Source: Eutreptiella sp. 'Long Island Sound 2002' (lineage: Eukaryota; Euglenozoa; Euglenophyceae; Eutreptiales; Eutreptiaceae). From it: a stretch of 64,000 nucleotides of DNA. Positions 22,345 through 36,100 of the stretch are shown here, in pieces. The position numbers and the translations under genes were made by a program. The number at the start of each line of letters is the position of its first letter. Position 1 is the stretch's first letter. The notes under the pieces are model-generated. The model did not search any database and was not told the origin of the DNA. It saw nothing but the letters and a program-made list of their open reading frames with translations. Location of the stretch: the NCBI GenBank assembly GCA_964036045.1, contig OZ038380.1:8021913-8085912 (forward strand). Reading direction: 5' to 3'.

Positions 22345-25300
22345 GTGAGTGCAGCATTGCCGCAAAAAACACATGGTGAGGCCCCAGTTTTGTGTGTAAT
22401 AATGATTTACCACAGTCCAATCATGACTTCTGCACAAAGGCTGCATGGCCAAGACCGAGCCAGTTTTGGGGCACAGTGGCCACAATGTGGGGCACAAACA
22501 GTGAGTGCAGCATTGCCGCAAAAAACACATGGTGAGACCCCAATTTTTGTGTGTAATAATGATTTACCACAGTCCAACCATGACTTCTGCACAAAGGCTG
22601 CATGGCCAAGACCGAGCCAGTTTTGGGGCATAGTGGCCACAATGTGCGGCACAAACTGTGAGTGCAGCATTTCCGCAAAAAACACATGGTGAGGCCCCAG
22701 GTTTGTGTGTAATAATGATTTACCACAGTCCAATCATGACTTCTGCACAAAGGCTGCATGGCCAAGACAAAGCCAGCTTTGGGGCACAGTGGCCACAATT
22801 AGGGGCACAAACAGTGAGTGCAGCATTGCTGCAAAAAACACATGGTGAGACCCCAGCTTTGTGTGCAATAATGATTTACCACAGTCCAACCATGACTTCT
22901 GCACAAAGGCTGCATGTCCAAGACCGACCCAGTTTTGGAGCATTGTGACCACAATGTGGGGCACAAACTGTGAGTGCAGCATTGCCGCAAAAAACACATG
23001 GTGAGGCCCCAGTTTTGTGTGCAATAATGATTTACCACAGTCCAATCATGACTTCTGCACAAAGGCTGCATGGCCAAGACCGAGCCAGTTTTGGGGCACA
23101 GTGGCCACAATGTGGGGCACAAACAGTGAGTGCAGCATTGCCGCAAAAAACACATGGTGAGACCCCAATTTTTGTGTGTAATAATGATTTACCACAGTCC
23201 AACCATGACTTCTGCACAAAGGCTGCATGGCCAAGACCGAGCCAGTTTTGGGGCATAGTGGCCACAATGTGCGGCACAAACTGTGAGTGCAGCATTGCCG
23301 CAAAAAACACATGGTGAGGCCCCAGGTTTGTGTGTAATAATGATTTACCACAGTCCAATCATGACTTCTGCACAAAGGCTGCATGGCCAAGACAAAGCCA
23401 GCTTTGGGGCACAGTGGCCACAATTAGGGGCACAAACAGTCAGTGCAGCATTGCCGCAAAAAACACATGGTGAGACCCCTGTTTTGTGTGCAATAATGAT
23501 TTACCACAGTCCAACCATGACTTCCGCACAAAGGCTGCATGGCCAAGACCGAGCCAGTTTTGGGGCACAGTGGCCACAATGTGGGGCACAAACTGTGAGT
23601 GCAGCATTGCCGCAAAAAACACATGGTGAGACCCCTGTTTTGTGTGTAATAATGATTTACCACAGTCCAATCATGACTTCTGCACAAAGGCTGCATGGCC
23701 AAGACGGAGCCAGTTTTGGAGCATTGTGACCACAATGTGGGGCACAAACTGTGAGTGCAGCATTGCCGCAAAAAACACATGGTGAGGCCCCAGTTTTGTG
23801 TGTAATAATGATTTACCACAGTCCAATCATGACTTCTGCACAAAGGCTGCATGGCCAAGACTGAGCCAGTTTTGGGGCACAGTGGCCACAATGTGGGGCA
23901 CAAACAGTGAGTGCAGCATTGCCGCAAAAAACACATGGTGAGACCCCAATTTTTGTGTGTAATAATGATTTACCACAGTCCAACCATGACTTCTGCACAA
24001 AGGCTGCATGGCCAAGACCGAGCCAGTTTTGGGGCATAGTGGCCACAATGTGCGGCACAAACTGTGAGTGCAGCATTGCCGCAAAAAACACATGGTGAGG
24101 CCCCAGGTTTGTGTGTAATAATGATTTACCACAGTCCAATCATGACTTCTGCACAAAGGCTGCATGGCCAAGACAAAGCCAGCTTTGCGGCACAGTGGCC
24201 ACAATTAGGGGCACAAACTGTGAGTGCAGCATTGCCGCAAAAAACACATGGTGAGACCCCTGTTTTGTGTGCAATAATGATTTACCACAGTCCAACCATG
24301 ACTTCTGCACAAAGGCTGCATGGCCAAGACCGACCCAGTTTTGGAGCATTGTGACCACAATGTGGGGCACAAACTGTGAGTGCAGCATTGCCGCAAAAAA
24401 CACATGGTGAGGCCCCAGTTTTGTGTGCAATAATGATTTACCACAGTCCAATCATGACTTCTGCACAAAGGCTGCATGGCCAAGACCGAGCCAGTTTTGG
24501 GGCACAGTGGCCACAATGTGGGGCACAAACAGTGAGTGCAGCATTGCCGCAAAAAACACATGGTGAGACCCCAATTTTTGTGTGTAATAATGATTTACCA
24601 CAGTCCAACCATGACTTCTGCACAAAGGCTGCATGGCCAAGACCGAGCCAGTTTTTGGGCATAGTGGCCACAATGTGCGGCACAAACTGTGAGTGCAGCA
24701 TTGCCGCAAAAAACACATGGTGAGGCCCCAGTTTTGTGTGTAATAATGATTTACCACAGTCCAATCATGACTTCTGCACAAAGGCTGCATGGCCAAGACA
24801 AAGCCAGCTTTGGGGCACAGTGGCCACAATTAGGGGCACAAACAGTCAGTGCAGCATTGCCGCAAAAAACACATGGTGAGACCCCTGTTTTGTGTGCAAT
24901 AATGATTTACCACAGTCCAACCATGACTTCCGCACAAAGGCTGCATGGCCAAGACCGAGCCAGTTTTGGGGCACAGTGGCCACAATGTGGGGCACAAACT
25001 GTGAGTGCAGCATTGCCGCAAAAAACACATGGTGAGACCCCTGTTTTGTGTGCAATAATGATTTACCACAGTCCAATCATGACTTCTGCACAAAGGCTGC
25101 ATGGCCAAGACCGAGCCAGTTTTGGAGCATTGTGACCACAATGTGGGGCACAAACTGTGAGTGCAGCATTGCCGCAAAAAACACATGGTGAGGCCCCAGT
25201 TTTGTGTGTAATAATGATTTACCACAGTCCAATCATGACTTCTGCACAAAGGCTGCATGGCCAAGACCGAGCCAGTTTTGGGGCACAGTGGCCACAATGT

Positions 25301-27500
25301 GGGGCACAAACAGTGAGTGCAGCATTGCCGCAAAGAACACATGGTGAGACCCCAGTTTTGTGTGCAATAATGATTTACCACAGTCCAACCATGACTTCTG
25401 CACAAAGGCTGCATGGCCAAGACCGAGCCAGTTTTGGGGCACAGTGGCCACAATGTGGGGCACAAACTGTGAGTGCAGCATTGCCGCAAAAAACACATGG
25501 TGAGGCCCCAGTTTTGTGTGCAAAAATGATTTACCACAGTCCAACCATGACTTCTGCACAAAGGCTGCATGGCCAAGACCGACCCAGTTTTGGAGCATTG
25601 TGACCACAATGTGGGGCACAAACTGTGAGTGCAGCATTGCCGCAAAAAACACATGGTGAGACCCCTGTTTTGTGTGCAATAATGATTTACCACAGTCCAA
25701 CCATGACTTCTGCACAAAGGCTGCATGGCCAAGACCGACCCAGCTTTGGAGCATTGTGACCACAATGTGGGGCACCAACAGTGAGTGCAGCATTGCCGCA
25801 AAAAACACATGGTTAGACCCCAGTTTGGTGTGTAATAATGATTTACCACAGTCCAATCATGACTTCTGCACAAAGGCTGCATGGCCAGGACCGAGCCAGT
25901 TTTGGGGCACAGTGGCCACAATGTGGGGCACAAACTGTGAGTGCAGCATTGCCGCAAAACACACATGGTGAGGCCCCAGTTTTGTGTGTAATAATGATTT
26001 ACCACAGTCGAATCATGACTTCTGCACAAAGGGTGCATGGCCAATACCGAGCCAGTTTTGGGGCACAGTGGCCACAATGTGGGGCACAAACTGTGAGTGC
26101 AGCATTGCCGCAAAAAACACATGCTGAGACCCCAGTTTTGTGTGTAATAATGATTTACCACAGTCCAATCATGACTTCTGCACAAAGGCTGCATGGCCAA
26201 GACCGAGCCAGCTTTGGAGCTTTGTGACCACAATGTGGGGCACAAACTGTGAGTGCAGCATTGCCGCAAAAAACACATGGTGAGACGCCTGTTTTGTGTG
26301 CAATAATGATTTACCACAGTCCAACCATGACTTCTGCACAAAGGCTGCATGGCCAAGACCGAGCCAGTTTTGGGGCACAGTGGCCACAATGTGGGGCACA
26401 AACAGTGAGTGCAGCATTGCCGCAAAAAACACATGGTGAGACCACAATTTTTGTGTGTAATAATGATTTACCACAGTCCAACCATGACTTCTGCACAAAG
26501 GCTGCATGGCCAAGACCGAGCCAGTTTTGGGGCATAGTGGCCACAATGTGCGGCACAAACTGTGAGTGCAGCATTGCCGCAAAAAACACATGGTGAGGCC
26601 CCAGGTTTGTGTGTAATAATGATTTACCACAGTCCAATCATGACTTCTGCACAAAGGCTGCATGGCCAAGACAAAGCCAGCTTTGGGGCACAGTGGCCAC
26701 AATTAGGGGCACAAACAGTCAGTGCAGCATTGCCGCAAAAAACACATGGTGAGACCCCTGTTTTGTGTGCAATAATGATTTACCACAGTCCAACCATGAC
26801 TTCCGCACAAAGGCTGCATGGCCAAGACCGAGCCAGTTTTGGGGCACAGTGGCCACAATGTGGGGCACAAACTGTGAGTGCAGCATTGCCGCAAAAAACA
26901 CATGGTGAGACCCCTGTTTTGTGTGTAATAATGATTTACCACAGTCCAATCATGACTTCTGCACAAAGGCTGCATGGCCAAGACCGAGCCAGTTTTGGAG
27001 CATTGTGACCACAATGTGGGGCACAAACTGTGAGTGCAGCATTGCCGCAAAAAACACATGGTGAGGCCCCAATTTTTGTGTGTAATAATGATTTACCACA
27101 GTCCAATCATGACTTCTGCACAAAGGCTGCATGGCCAAGACCGAGCCAGTTTTGGGGCACAGTGGCCACAATGTGGGGCACAAACAGTGAGTGCAGCATT
27201 GCCGCAAAAAACAAATGGTGAGACCCCAAATTTTGTGTGTAATAATGATTTACCACAGTCCAACCATGACTTCTGCACAAAGGCTGCATGGCCAAGACCG
27301 AGCCAGTTTTGGGGCATAGTGGCCACAATGTGCGGCACAAACTGTGAGTGCAGCATTGCCGCAAAAAACACATGGTGAGGCCCCAGGTTTGTGTGTAATA
27401 ATGATTTACCACAGTCCAATCATGACTTCTGCACAAAGGCTGCATGGCCAAGACAAAGCCAGCTTTGGGGCACAGTGGCCACAATTAGGGGCACAAACAG
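22345..27500. repeat. AATTTTT (+1 bp) higher-order block, 625- and 781-bp periods
   Basis: Monomers with CCCCAATTTTTGTG in place of CCCCAGTTTTGTG are 157 bp long and occur at 22542, 23167, 23948, 24573, 26446 (CCACAATTTTT) and 27071, with a related CCCCAAATTTTG at 27228. Spacings are 625, 781, 625, 1873, 625 and 157. The combined 1406-bp period is repeated: about 22345-23750 and 23751-25156 are copies. Other linked markers are GGCCCCAGGTTTGTG, GACAAAGCCAGCTTTGG and ACAATTAGGGGCAC. Every such monomer shifts the reading frame by one base. Confidence 0.85.
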
Positions 27501-30500
27501 TCAGTCCAGCATTGCCGCAAAAAACACATGGTGAGACCCCTGTTTTGTGTGCAATAATGATTTACCACAGTCCAACCATGACTTCTGCACAAAGGCTGCA
27601 TGGCCAAGACCGACCCAGTTTTGGAGCATTGTGACCACAATGTGGGGCACAAACTGTGAGTGCAGCATTGCCGCAAAAAACACATGGTGAGGCCCCAGTT
27701 TTGTGTGCAATAATGATTTACCACAGTCCAATCATGACTTCTGCACAAAGGCTGCATGGCCAAGACCGAGCCAGTTTTGGGGAACAGTGGCCACAATGTG
27801 GGGCACAAACTGTGAGTGCAGCATTGCCGCAAAAAACACATGGTGAGACCCCAGTTTTGTGTGCAAAAATGATTTACCACAGTCCAACCATGACTTCTGC
27901 ACAAAGGCTGCATGGCCAAGACCGACCCAGTTTTGGAGCATTGTGACCACAATGTGGGGCACAAACTGTGAGTGCAGCATTGCCGCAAAAAACACATGCT
28001 GAGACCCCTGTTTTGTGTGCAATAATGATTTACCACAGTCCAACCATGACTTCTGCACAAAGGCTGCATGGCCAAGACCGACCCAGCTTTGGAGCATTGT
28101 GACCACAATGTGGGGCACCAACAGTGAGTGCAGCATTGCCGCAAAAAACACATGGTTAGACCCCAGTTTGGTGTGTAATAATGATTTACCACAGTCCAAT
28201 CATGACTTCTGCACAAAGGCTGCATGGCCAGGACCGAGCCAGTTTTGGGGCACAGTGGCCACAATGTGGGGCACAAACTGTGAGTGCAGCATTGCCGCAA
28301 AACACACATGGTGAGGCCCCAGTTTTGTGTGTAATAATGATTTACCACAGTCGAATCATGACTTCTGCACAAAGGCTGCATGGCCAATACCGAGCCAGTT
28401 TTGGGGCACAGTGGCCACAATGTGGGGCACAAACTGTGAGTGCAGCATTGCCGCAAAAAACACATGCTGAGACCCCAGTTTTGTGTGTAATAATGATTTA
28501 CCACAGTCCAATCATGACTTCTGCACAAAGGCTGCATGGCCAAGACCGAGCCAGCTTTGGAGCTTTGTGACCACAATGTGGGCACAAACTGTGAGTGCAG
28601 CATTGCCGCAAAAAACACATGGTGAGACCCCTGTTTTGTGTGCAATAATGATTTACCACAGTCCAACCATGACTTCTGCACAAAGGCTGCATGGCCAAGA
28701 CCGAGCCAGTTTTGGGGCACAGTGGCCACAATGTGGTGCACAAACAGTGAGTGCAGCATTGCCGCAAAAAACACATGGTTAGACCCCTGTTTTGTGTGTA
28801 ATAATGATTTACCACAGTCCAACCATGACTTCCGCACAAAGGCTGCATGGCCAAGACCGAGCCAGTTTTGGAGCATTGTGACCACAATGTGGGGCACAAA
28901 CTGTGAGTGCAGCATTGCCGCAAAACACACATGGTGAGACCCCAGTTTTGTGTGTAATAATGATTTACCACAGTCCAACCATGACTTCTGCACAAAGGCT
29001 GCGTGGCCAAGACCGACCCAGTTTTGGGGCACAGTGGCCACAATGTGGGGCACCAACAGTGAGTGCAGCATTGCCGCAAAAAACACATGGTTAGACCCCA
29101 GTTTTGTGTGTAAGAATGATTTACCACAGTCCAATCATGACTTCTGCACAAAGGCCGCGTGGCCAAGACCGACCCAGTTTTGGGGCACAGTGGCCACAAT
29201 GTGGGGCACAAACAGTGAGTGCAGCATTGCCACAAAAAACACATGGTGAGACCCCTGTTTTGTGTGCAATAATGATTTACCACAGTCCAACCATGACTTC
29301 TGCACAAAGGCTGCATGGCCAAGACCGACCCAGCTTTGGAGCATTGTGACCACAATATGGGGCACAAACTGTGAGTGCAGCATTGCCGCAAAAAACACAT
29401 GGTTAGACCCCAGTTTGGTGTGTAATAATGATTTACCACAGTCCAATCATGACTTCTGCACAAAGGCTGCATGGCTAGGACCGAGCCAGTTTTGGGGCAC
29501 AGTGGCCACAATGTGGGGCAAAAACTGTGAGTGCAGCATTGCCGCAAAACACACATGGTGAGGCCCCAGTTTTGTGTGTAATAATGATTTACCACAGGTC
29601 AACCATGACTTCTGCACAAAGGCTGCATGGCCAATACCGAGCCAGTTTTTGGAGCATTGTGGCCACAATGTGGGGCACAAACAGTGAGTGCAGCATTGCC
29701 GCAAAAAACACATGCTGAGACCCCAGTTTTGTGTGTAATAATGATTTACCAGAGTCCAATCATGACTTCTGCACAAAGGCTGCATGGCCAAGACCGAGCC
29801 AGCTTTGGAGCTTTGTGACCACAATGTGGGGCACAAACTGTGAGTGCAGCATTGCCGCAAAAAACACATGGTGAGGCCCCTGTTTTGTGTGTAATAATGA
29901 TTTACCACAGTCCAATCATGACTTCTGCACAAAGGCTGCATGGCCAGGACCGAGCCAGTTTTGGGGCACAGTGGCCACAATGTGGGGCACAAACTGTGAG
30001 TGCAGCATTGCCACAAAAAACACATGGTGAGGCCCCAGTTTTGTGTGCAATAATGATTTACCACAGTCCAACCATGACTTCTGCACAAAGGCTGCATGGC
30101 CAAGACCGACCCAGTTTTGGAGCATTGTGACCACAATGTGGGGCACAAACTGTGAGTGCAGCATTGCCGCAAAAAACACATGGTGAGACCCCTGTTTTGT
30201 GTGCAATAATGATTTACCACAGTCCAACCATGACTTCTGCACAAAGGCTGCATGGCCAAGACCGACCCAGCTTTGGAGCATTGTGACCACAATGTGGGGC
30301 ACCAACAGTGAGTGCAGCATTGCCGCAAAAAACACATGGTTAGACCCCAGTTTGGTGTGTAATAATGATTTACCACAGTCCAATCATGACTTCTGCACAA
30401 AGGCTGCATGGCCAGGACCGAGCCAGGTTTGGGGCACAGTGGCCACAATGTGGGGCCCAAACTGTGAGTGCAGCATTGCCGCAAAACACACATGGTGAGG

Positions 30501-33130
30501 CCCCAGTTTTGTGTGTAATAATGATTTACCACAGTCGAATCATGACTTCTGCACAAAGGCTGCATGGCCAATACCGAGCCAGTTTTGGGGCACAGTGGCC
30601 ACAATGTGGGGCACAAACTGTGAGTGCAGCATTGCCGCAAAAAACACATGCTGAGACCCCAGTTTTGTGTGTAATAATGATTTACCACAGTCCAATCATG
30701 ACTTCTGCACAAAGGCTGCATGGCCAAGACCGAGCCAGCTTTGGAGCTTTGTGACCACAATGTGGGGCACAAACTGTGAGTGCAGCATTGCCGCAAAAAA
30801 CACATGGTGAGACCCCTGTTTTGTGTGCAAAAATGATTTACCACAGTCCAACCATGACTTCTGCACAAAGGCTGCATGGCCAAGACCGACCCAGTTTTGG
30901 AGCATTGTGACCACAATGTGGGGCACAAACTGTGAGTGCAGCATTGCCGCAAAAAACACATGGTGAGACCCCTGTTTTGTGTGCAATAATGATTTACCAC
31001 AGTCCAACCATGACTTCTGCACAAAGGCTGCATGGCCAAGACCGACCCAGCTTTGGAGCATTGTGACCACAATGTGGGGCACCAACAGTGAGTGCAGCAT
31101 TGCCGCAAAAAACACATGGTTAGACCCCAGTTTTGTGTGTAATAATGATTTACCACAGTCCAATCATGACTTCTGCACAAAGGCTGCATGGCCAGGACCG
31201 AGCCAGGTTTGGGGCACAGTGGCCACAATGTGGGGCCCAAACTGTGAGTGCAGCATTGCCGCAAAACACACATGGTGAGGCCCCAGTTTTGTGTGTAATA
31301 ATGATTTACCACAGTCCAATCATGACTTCTGCACAAAGGCTGCATGGCCAAGACCGAGCCAGCTTTGGAGCTTTGTGACCACAATGTGGGGCACAAACTG
31401 TGAGTGCAGCATTGCCGCAAAAAACACATGGTGAGACCCCTGTTTTGTGTGCAATAATGATTTACCACAGTCCAACCATGACTTCTGCACAAAGGCTGCA
31501 TGGCCAAGACCGAGCCAGTTTTGGGGCACAATGGCCACAATGTGGTGCACAAACAGTGAGTGCAGCATTGCCGCAAAAAACACATGGTGAGACCCCTGTT
31601 TTGTGTGTAATAATGATTTACCACAGTCCAACCATGACTTCCGCACAAAGGCTGCATGGCCAAGACCGAGCCAGTTTTGGAGCATTGTGACCACAATGTG
31701 GGGCACAAACTGTGAGTGCAGCATTGCCGCAAAACACACATGGTGAGACCCCAGTTTTGTGTGTAATAATGATTTACCACAGTCCAATCATGACTTCTGC
31801 ACAAAGGCTGCGTGGCCAAGACCGACCCAGTTTTGGGGCACAGTGGCCACAATGTGGGGCACCAACAGTGAGTGCAGCATTGCCGCAAAAAACACATGGT
31901 TAGACCCCAGTTTTGTGTGTAATAATGATTTACCACAGTCCAACCATGACCTCTGCACAATGGCTGCGTGGCCAAGACCGACCCAGTTTTGGGGCACAGT
32001 GGCCACAATGTGGGGCACAAACAGTGAGTGCAGCATTGCCACAAAAAACCCATGGTGAGACCCCTGTTTTGTGTGCAATAATGATTTACCACAGTCCAAT
32101 CATGACTTCTGCACAAAGGCTGCATGGCCAAGACCGACCCAGCTTTGGAGCATTGTGACCACAATGTGGGGCACAAACTGTGAGTGCAGCATTGCCGCAA
32201 AAAACACATCGTTAGACCCCAGTTTGGTGTGTAATAATGATTTACCACAGTCCAATCATGACTTCTGCACAAAGGCTGCATGGCCAGGACCGAGCCAGTT
32301 TTGGGGCACAGTGGCCACAATGTGGGGCACAAACTGTGAGTGCAGCATTGCCGCAAAACACACATGGTGAGGCCCCAGTTTTGTGTGTAATAATGATTTA
32401 CCACAGTTCAACCATGACTTCTGCACAAAGGCTGCATGGCCAATACCGAGCCAGTTTTTGGAGCATTGTGGCCACAATGTGGGGCACAAACTGTGAGTGC
32501 AGCATTGCCGCAAAAAACACATGCTGAGACCCCAGTTTTGTGTGTAATAATGATTTACCACAGTCCAATCATGACTTCTGCACAAAGGCTGCATGGCCAA
32601 GACCGAGCCAGCTTTGGAGCTTTGTGACCACAATGTGGGGCACAAACTGTGAGTGCAGCATTGCCGCAAAAAACACATGCTGAGACCCCAGTTTTGTGTG
32701 CAATAATGATTTACCACAGTCCAACCATGACTTCTGCACAAAGGCTGCATGGCCAAGACAGAGCCAGTTTTGGGGCACAGTGGCCACAATGTGGGGCACA
32801 AACTGTGAGTGCAGCATTGCCGCAAAACACACATGGTGAGGCCCCAGTTTTGTGTGTAATAATGATTTACCACAGTTCAACCATGACTTCTGCACAAAGG
32901 CTGCATGGCCAATACCGAGCCAGTTTTTGGAGCATTGTGGCCACAATGTGGGGCACAAACTGTGAGTGCAGCATTGCCGCAAAAAACACATGCTGAGACC
33001 CCAGTTTTGTGTGTAATAATGATTTACCACAGTCCAATCATGACTTCTGCACAAAGGCTGCATGGCCAAGACCGAGCCAGTTTTGGAGCATTGTGACCAC
33101 AATGTGGGGCACAAACTGTGAGTGCAGCAT
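25450..33130. repeat. CACACATGG-variant block with 2.2-2.8-kb duplications
   Basis: Ten monomers have GCAAAACACACATGG in place of GCAAAAAACACATGG (near 25951, 28299, 28921, 29545, 30481, 31261, 31732, 32352, 32822, 33137). Six have the junction GAGCTTTGTGACC (near 26218, 28559, 29811, 30745, 31371 and 32617). Long matches are 25672-26227 with 28015-28570 (offset 2343), 28015-28570 with 30199-30754 (2184), 30199 with 30979 (780), and 28903-29818 with 31712-32627 (2809). Small indels at about 28578 (-1), 29650, 32458 and 32925 (+1, GTTTTTGGAGC) distinguish copies. Confidence 0.8.
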
Positions 33131-36100
33131 TGCCGCAAAACACACATGGTGAGACCCCAGTTTTGTGTGTAATAATGATTTACCACAGTCCAATCATGAC
33201 TTCTGCACAAAGGCTGCGTGGCCAAGACCGACCCAGTTTTGGGGCACAGTGGCCACAATGTGGGGCACCAACAGTGAGTGCAGCATTGCCGCAAAAAACA
33301 CATGGTTAGACCCCAGTTTTGTGTGTAATAATGATTTACCACAGTCCAATCATGACGTCTGCACAAAGGCTGCGTGGCCAAGACCGACCCAGTTTTGGGG
33401 CACAGTGGCCACAATGTGGGGCACCAACAGTGAGTGCAGCATTGCCGCAAAAAACACATGGTTAGACCCCAGTTTTGTGCGTAATAATGATATACCACAG
33501 TCCAATCATGACTTATGCACAAAGGCTGCATGGCCAAGACCGAGCCAGCTTTGGGGCACAGTGGCCATAATGTGGGGCACAAACAGTGAGTGCAGCATTG
33601 CCGCAAAAAACACATCGTTAGACCCCAGTTTTGTGTGCAATAATGATTTACCACAGTCCAATCATGACTTCTGCACAAAGGCTGCATGGCCAAGTCCGAG
33701 CCAGTTTTGGGGCATTGTGACCACAATGTGGGGCACAAACTGTGAGTGCAGCATTGCCACAAAAAACACATGGTGAGACCCCTGTTTTGTGTGCAAGAAT
33801 GATTTACCACAGTCCAACCATGACCTCTGCACAAAGGCTGCATGGCCAAGACCGAGCCAGTTTTGGAGCATTGTGACCACAATGTGGGGCACAAACTGTG
33901 AGTGCAGCATTGCCGTAAAGAAAAAATGGTGAGACCCCAGTTTTGTGTGTAATAATGATTTACCACAGTCCAACCATGACTTCTGCACAAAGGCTGCATG
34001 GCCAAGACCGAGCCAGTTTTGGGGCACAGTGGCCACAATGTGGGGCACAAACAGTGAGTGCAGCATTGCCGCAAAAACACATGGTGAGACCCCAGTTTTG
34101 TGTGCAATAATGATTTACCACAGTCCAATCATGACTTCTGCACAAAGGCTGCATGGCCAAGACCGAGCCAGTTTTGGGGCATTGTGACCACAATGTGGGG
34201 CACAAACTGTGAGTGCAGCATTGCAGCAAAAAACACATGGTGAGACCCGAGTTTTGTGTGTAATAATGATTTACCACAGTCCAACCATGACTTCTGCACA
34301 AAGGCTGCATGGCCAAGACCGAGCCAGTTTTGGGGCACAGTGGCCACAATTTGGGGCACAAACAGTGAGTGAAGCATTGCCGCAAAAAACACATGGTGAG
34401 ACCCCAGTTTTGTGTGTAATAATGATTTACCACAGTCCAATCATGACTTCTGCACAAAGGCTGCATGGCCAAGTCCGAGCCAGTTTTGGGGCAGAGTGGC
34501 CACAATGTGGGGCACAAACAGTGAGTGAATCATTGCCGCAAAAAACACATGGTGACGCCCCAGTTTTGTGTGTAATAATGATTTACCACAGTCCAACCAT
34601 GACTTCTGCACAAAGGCTGCATGGCCAAGACCGAGCCAGTTTTGGGGCACAGTGGCCACAATGTGGGGCAAAAACAGTGAGTGCAGCATTGCCGCAAAAA
34701 CACATGGTGGGACCCCAGTTTTGTGTGTAATAATGATTTACCACAGTCCAACCATGACTTTTGCACAAAGACTGCATGGCCAAGACCGAGCCAGTTTTGG
34801 GGCACAGTGGCCACAATGTGGGGCACAAACAGTGAGTGCAGCATTGCCGCAAAAAACACATGGTGAGACCCGAGTTTTGTGTGTAATAATGATTTACCAC
34901 AGTCCAATCATGACTTCTGCACAAAGGCTGCATGGCCAAGACCGAGCCAGTTTTGGAGCATTGTGACCACAATGAGGGGCACAAACAGTGAGTGCAGCAT
35001 TGCCGCAAAAAACACATGGTGAGACCCCAGCTTTGTGTGTAATAATGATTTACCACAGTCCAACCATGACTTCTCCACAAAGCCTGCATGGCCAAGACCG
35101 AGCCAGCTTTGGGGCACAGTGGCCACAATGTGGGGCACAAACAGTGAGTGCAGCATTGCCGCAAAAAACACATGGTGAGACCCCAGCTTTGTGTGTAATA
35201 ATTATTTACCACAGTCCAATCATGACCTCTGCACAAAGGCTGCATGGCCAATACCGAGCCAGTTTTGGAGCACAGTGGCCACAATGTGGGGCACAAACTG
35301 TGAGTGCAGCATCGCCGCAAAAAACACATGGTGAGACCCCAGTTTTGTGTGCAAAAATGATTTACCACAGTCCAACCATGACTTCTGCACAAAGGTTGCA
35401 TGGCCAAGACCGAGCCAGTTTTGGGGCACAGTGGCCACAATGTGGGGCACAAACTGTGAGTGCAGCATTGCCGCAAAGAACACATGGTGAGACCCCTGTT
35501 TTGTGTGTAATAATGATTTACCACAGTCCAACCATGACTTCTCCAAAAAACCTGCATGGCCAAGACCGAGCCAGTTTTGGGGCACAGTGGCCACAATGTG
35601 GGGCACAAACTGTGAGTGCAGCATTGCCGCAAAAAACACATGGTGGGACCCCAGTTTTGTGTGTAATAATGATTTACCACAGTCCAATCATGACTTCTGC
35701 ACAAAGGCTGCATGGCCTAAACCGCGCCAGTTTTGGAGCATTGTGACCACAATGTGGGGCACAAACTGTGAGTGAAGCATTGCCGCAAAAAACACATGGT
35801 GAGACCCCAGTTTTGTGTGTAATAATGATTCACCACAGTCCAACCATGACTTCTCCACAAAACCTGCATGGCCAAGACCGAGCCAGCTTTGGGGCACAGT
35901 GACCACAATAAGGGGCACAAATAGTGAGTGCAGCATTGCCGCAAAAAACACGTGGTGAGGCCCCAGTTTTGTGTGTAATAATGATTTACCACAGTCCAAC
36001 CATGACTTCTCCACAAGAACTGCATGGCCAAGACCGAGCCAGCTTTGGGGCACAGTGGCCACAATGTGGGGCACAAACTGTGAGTGAAGCATTGCCGCAA

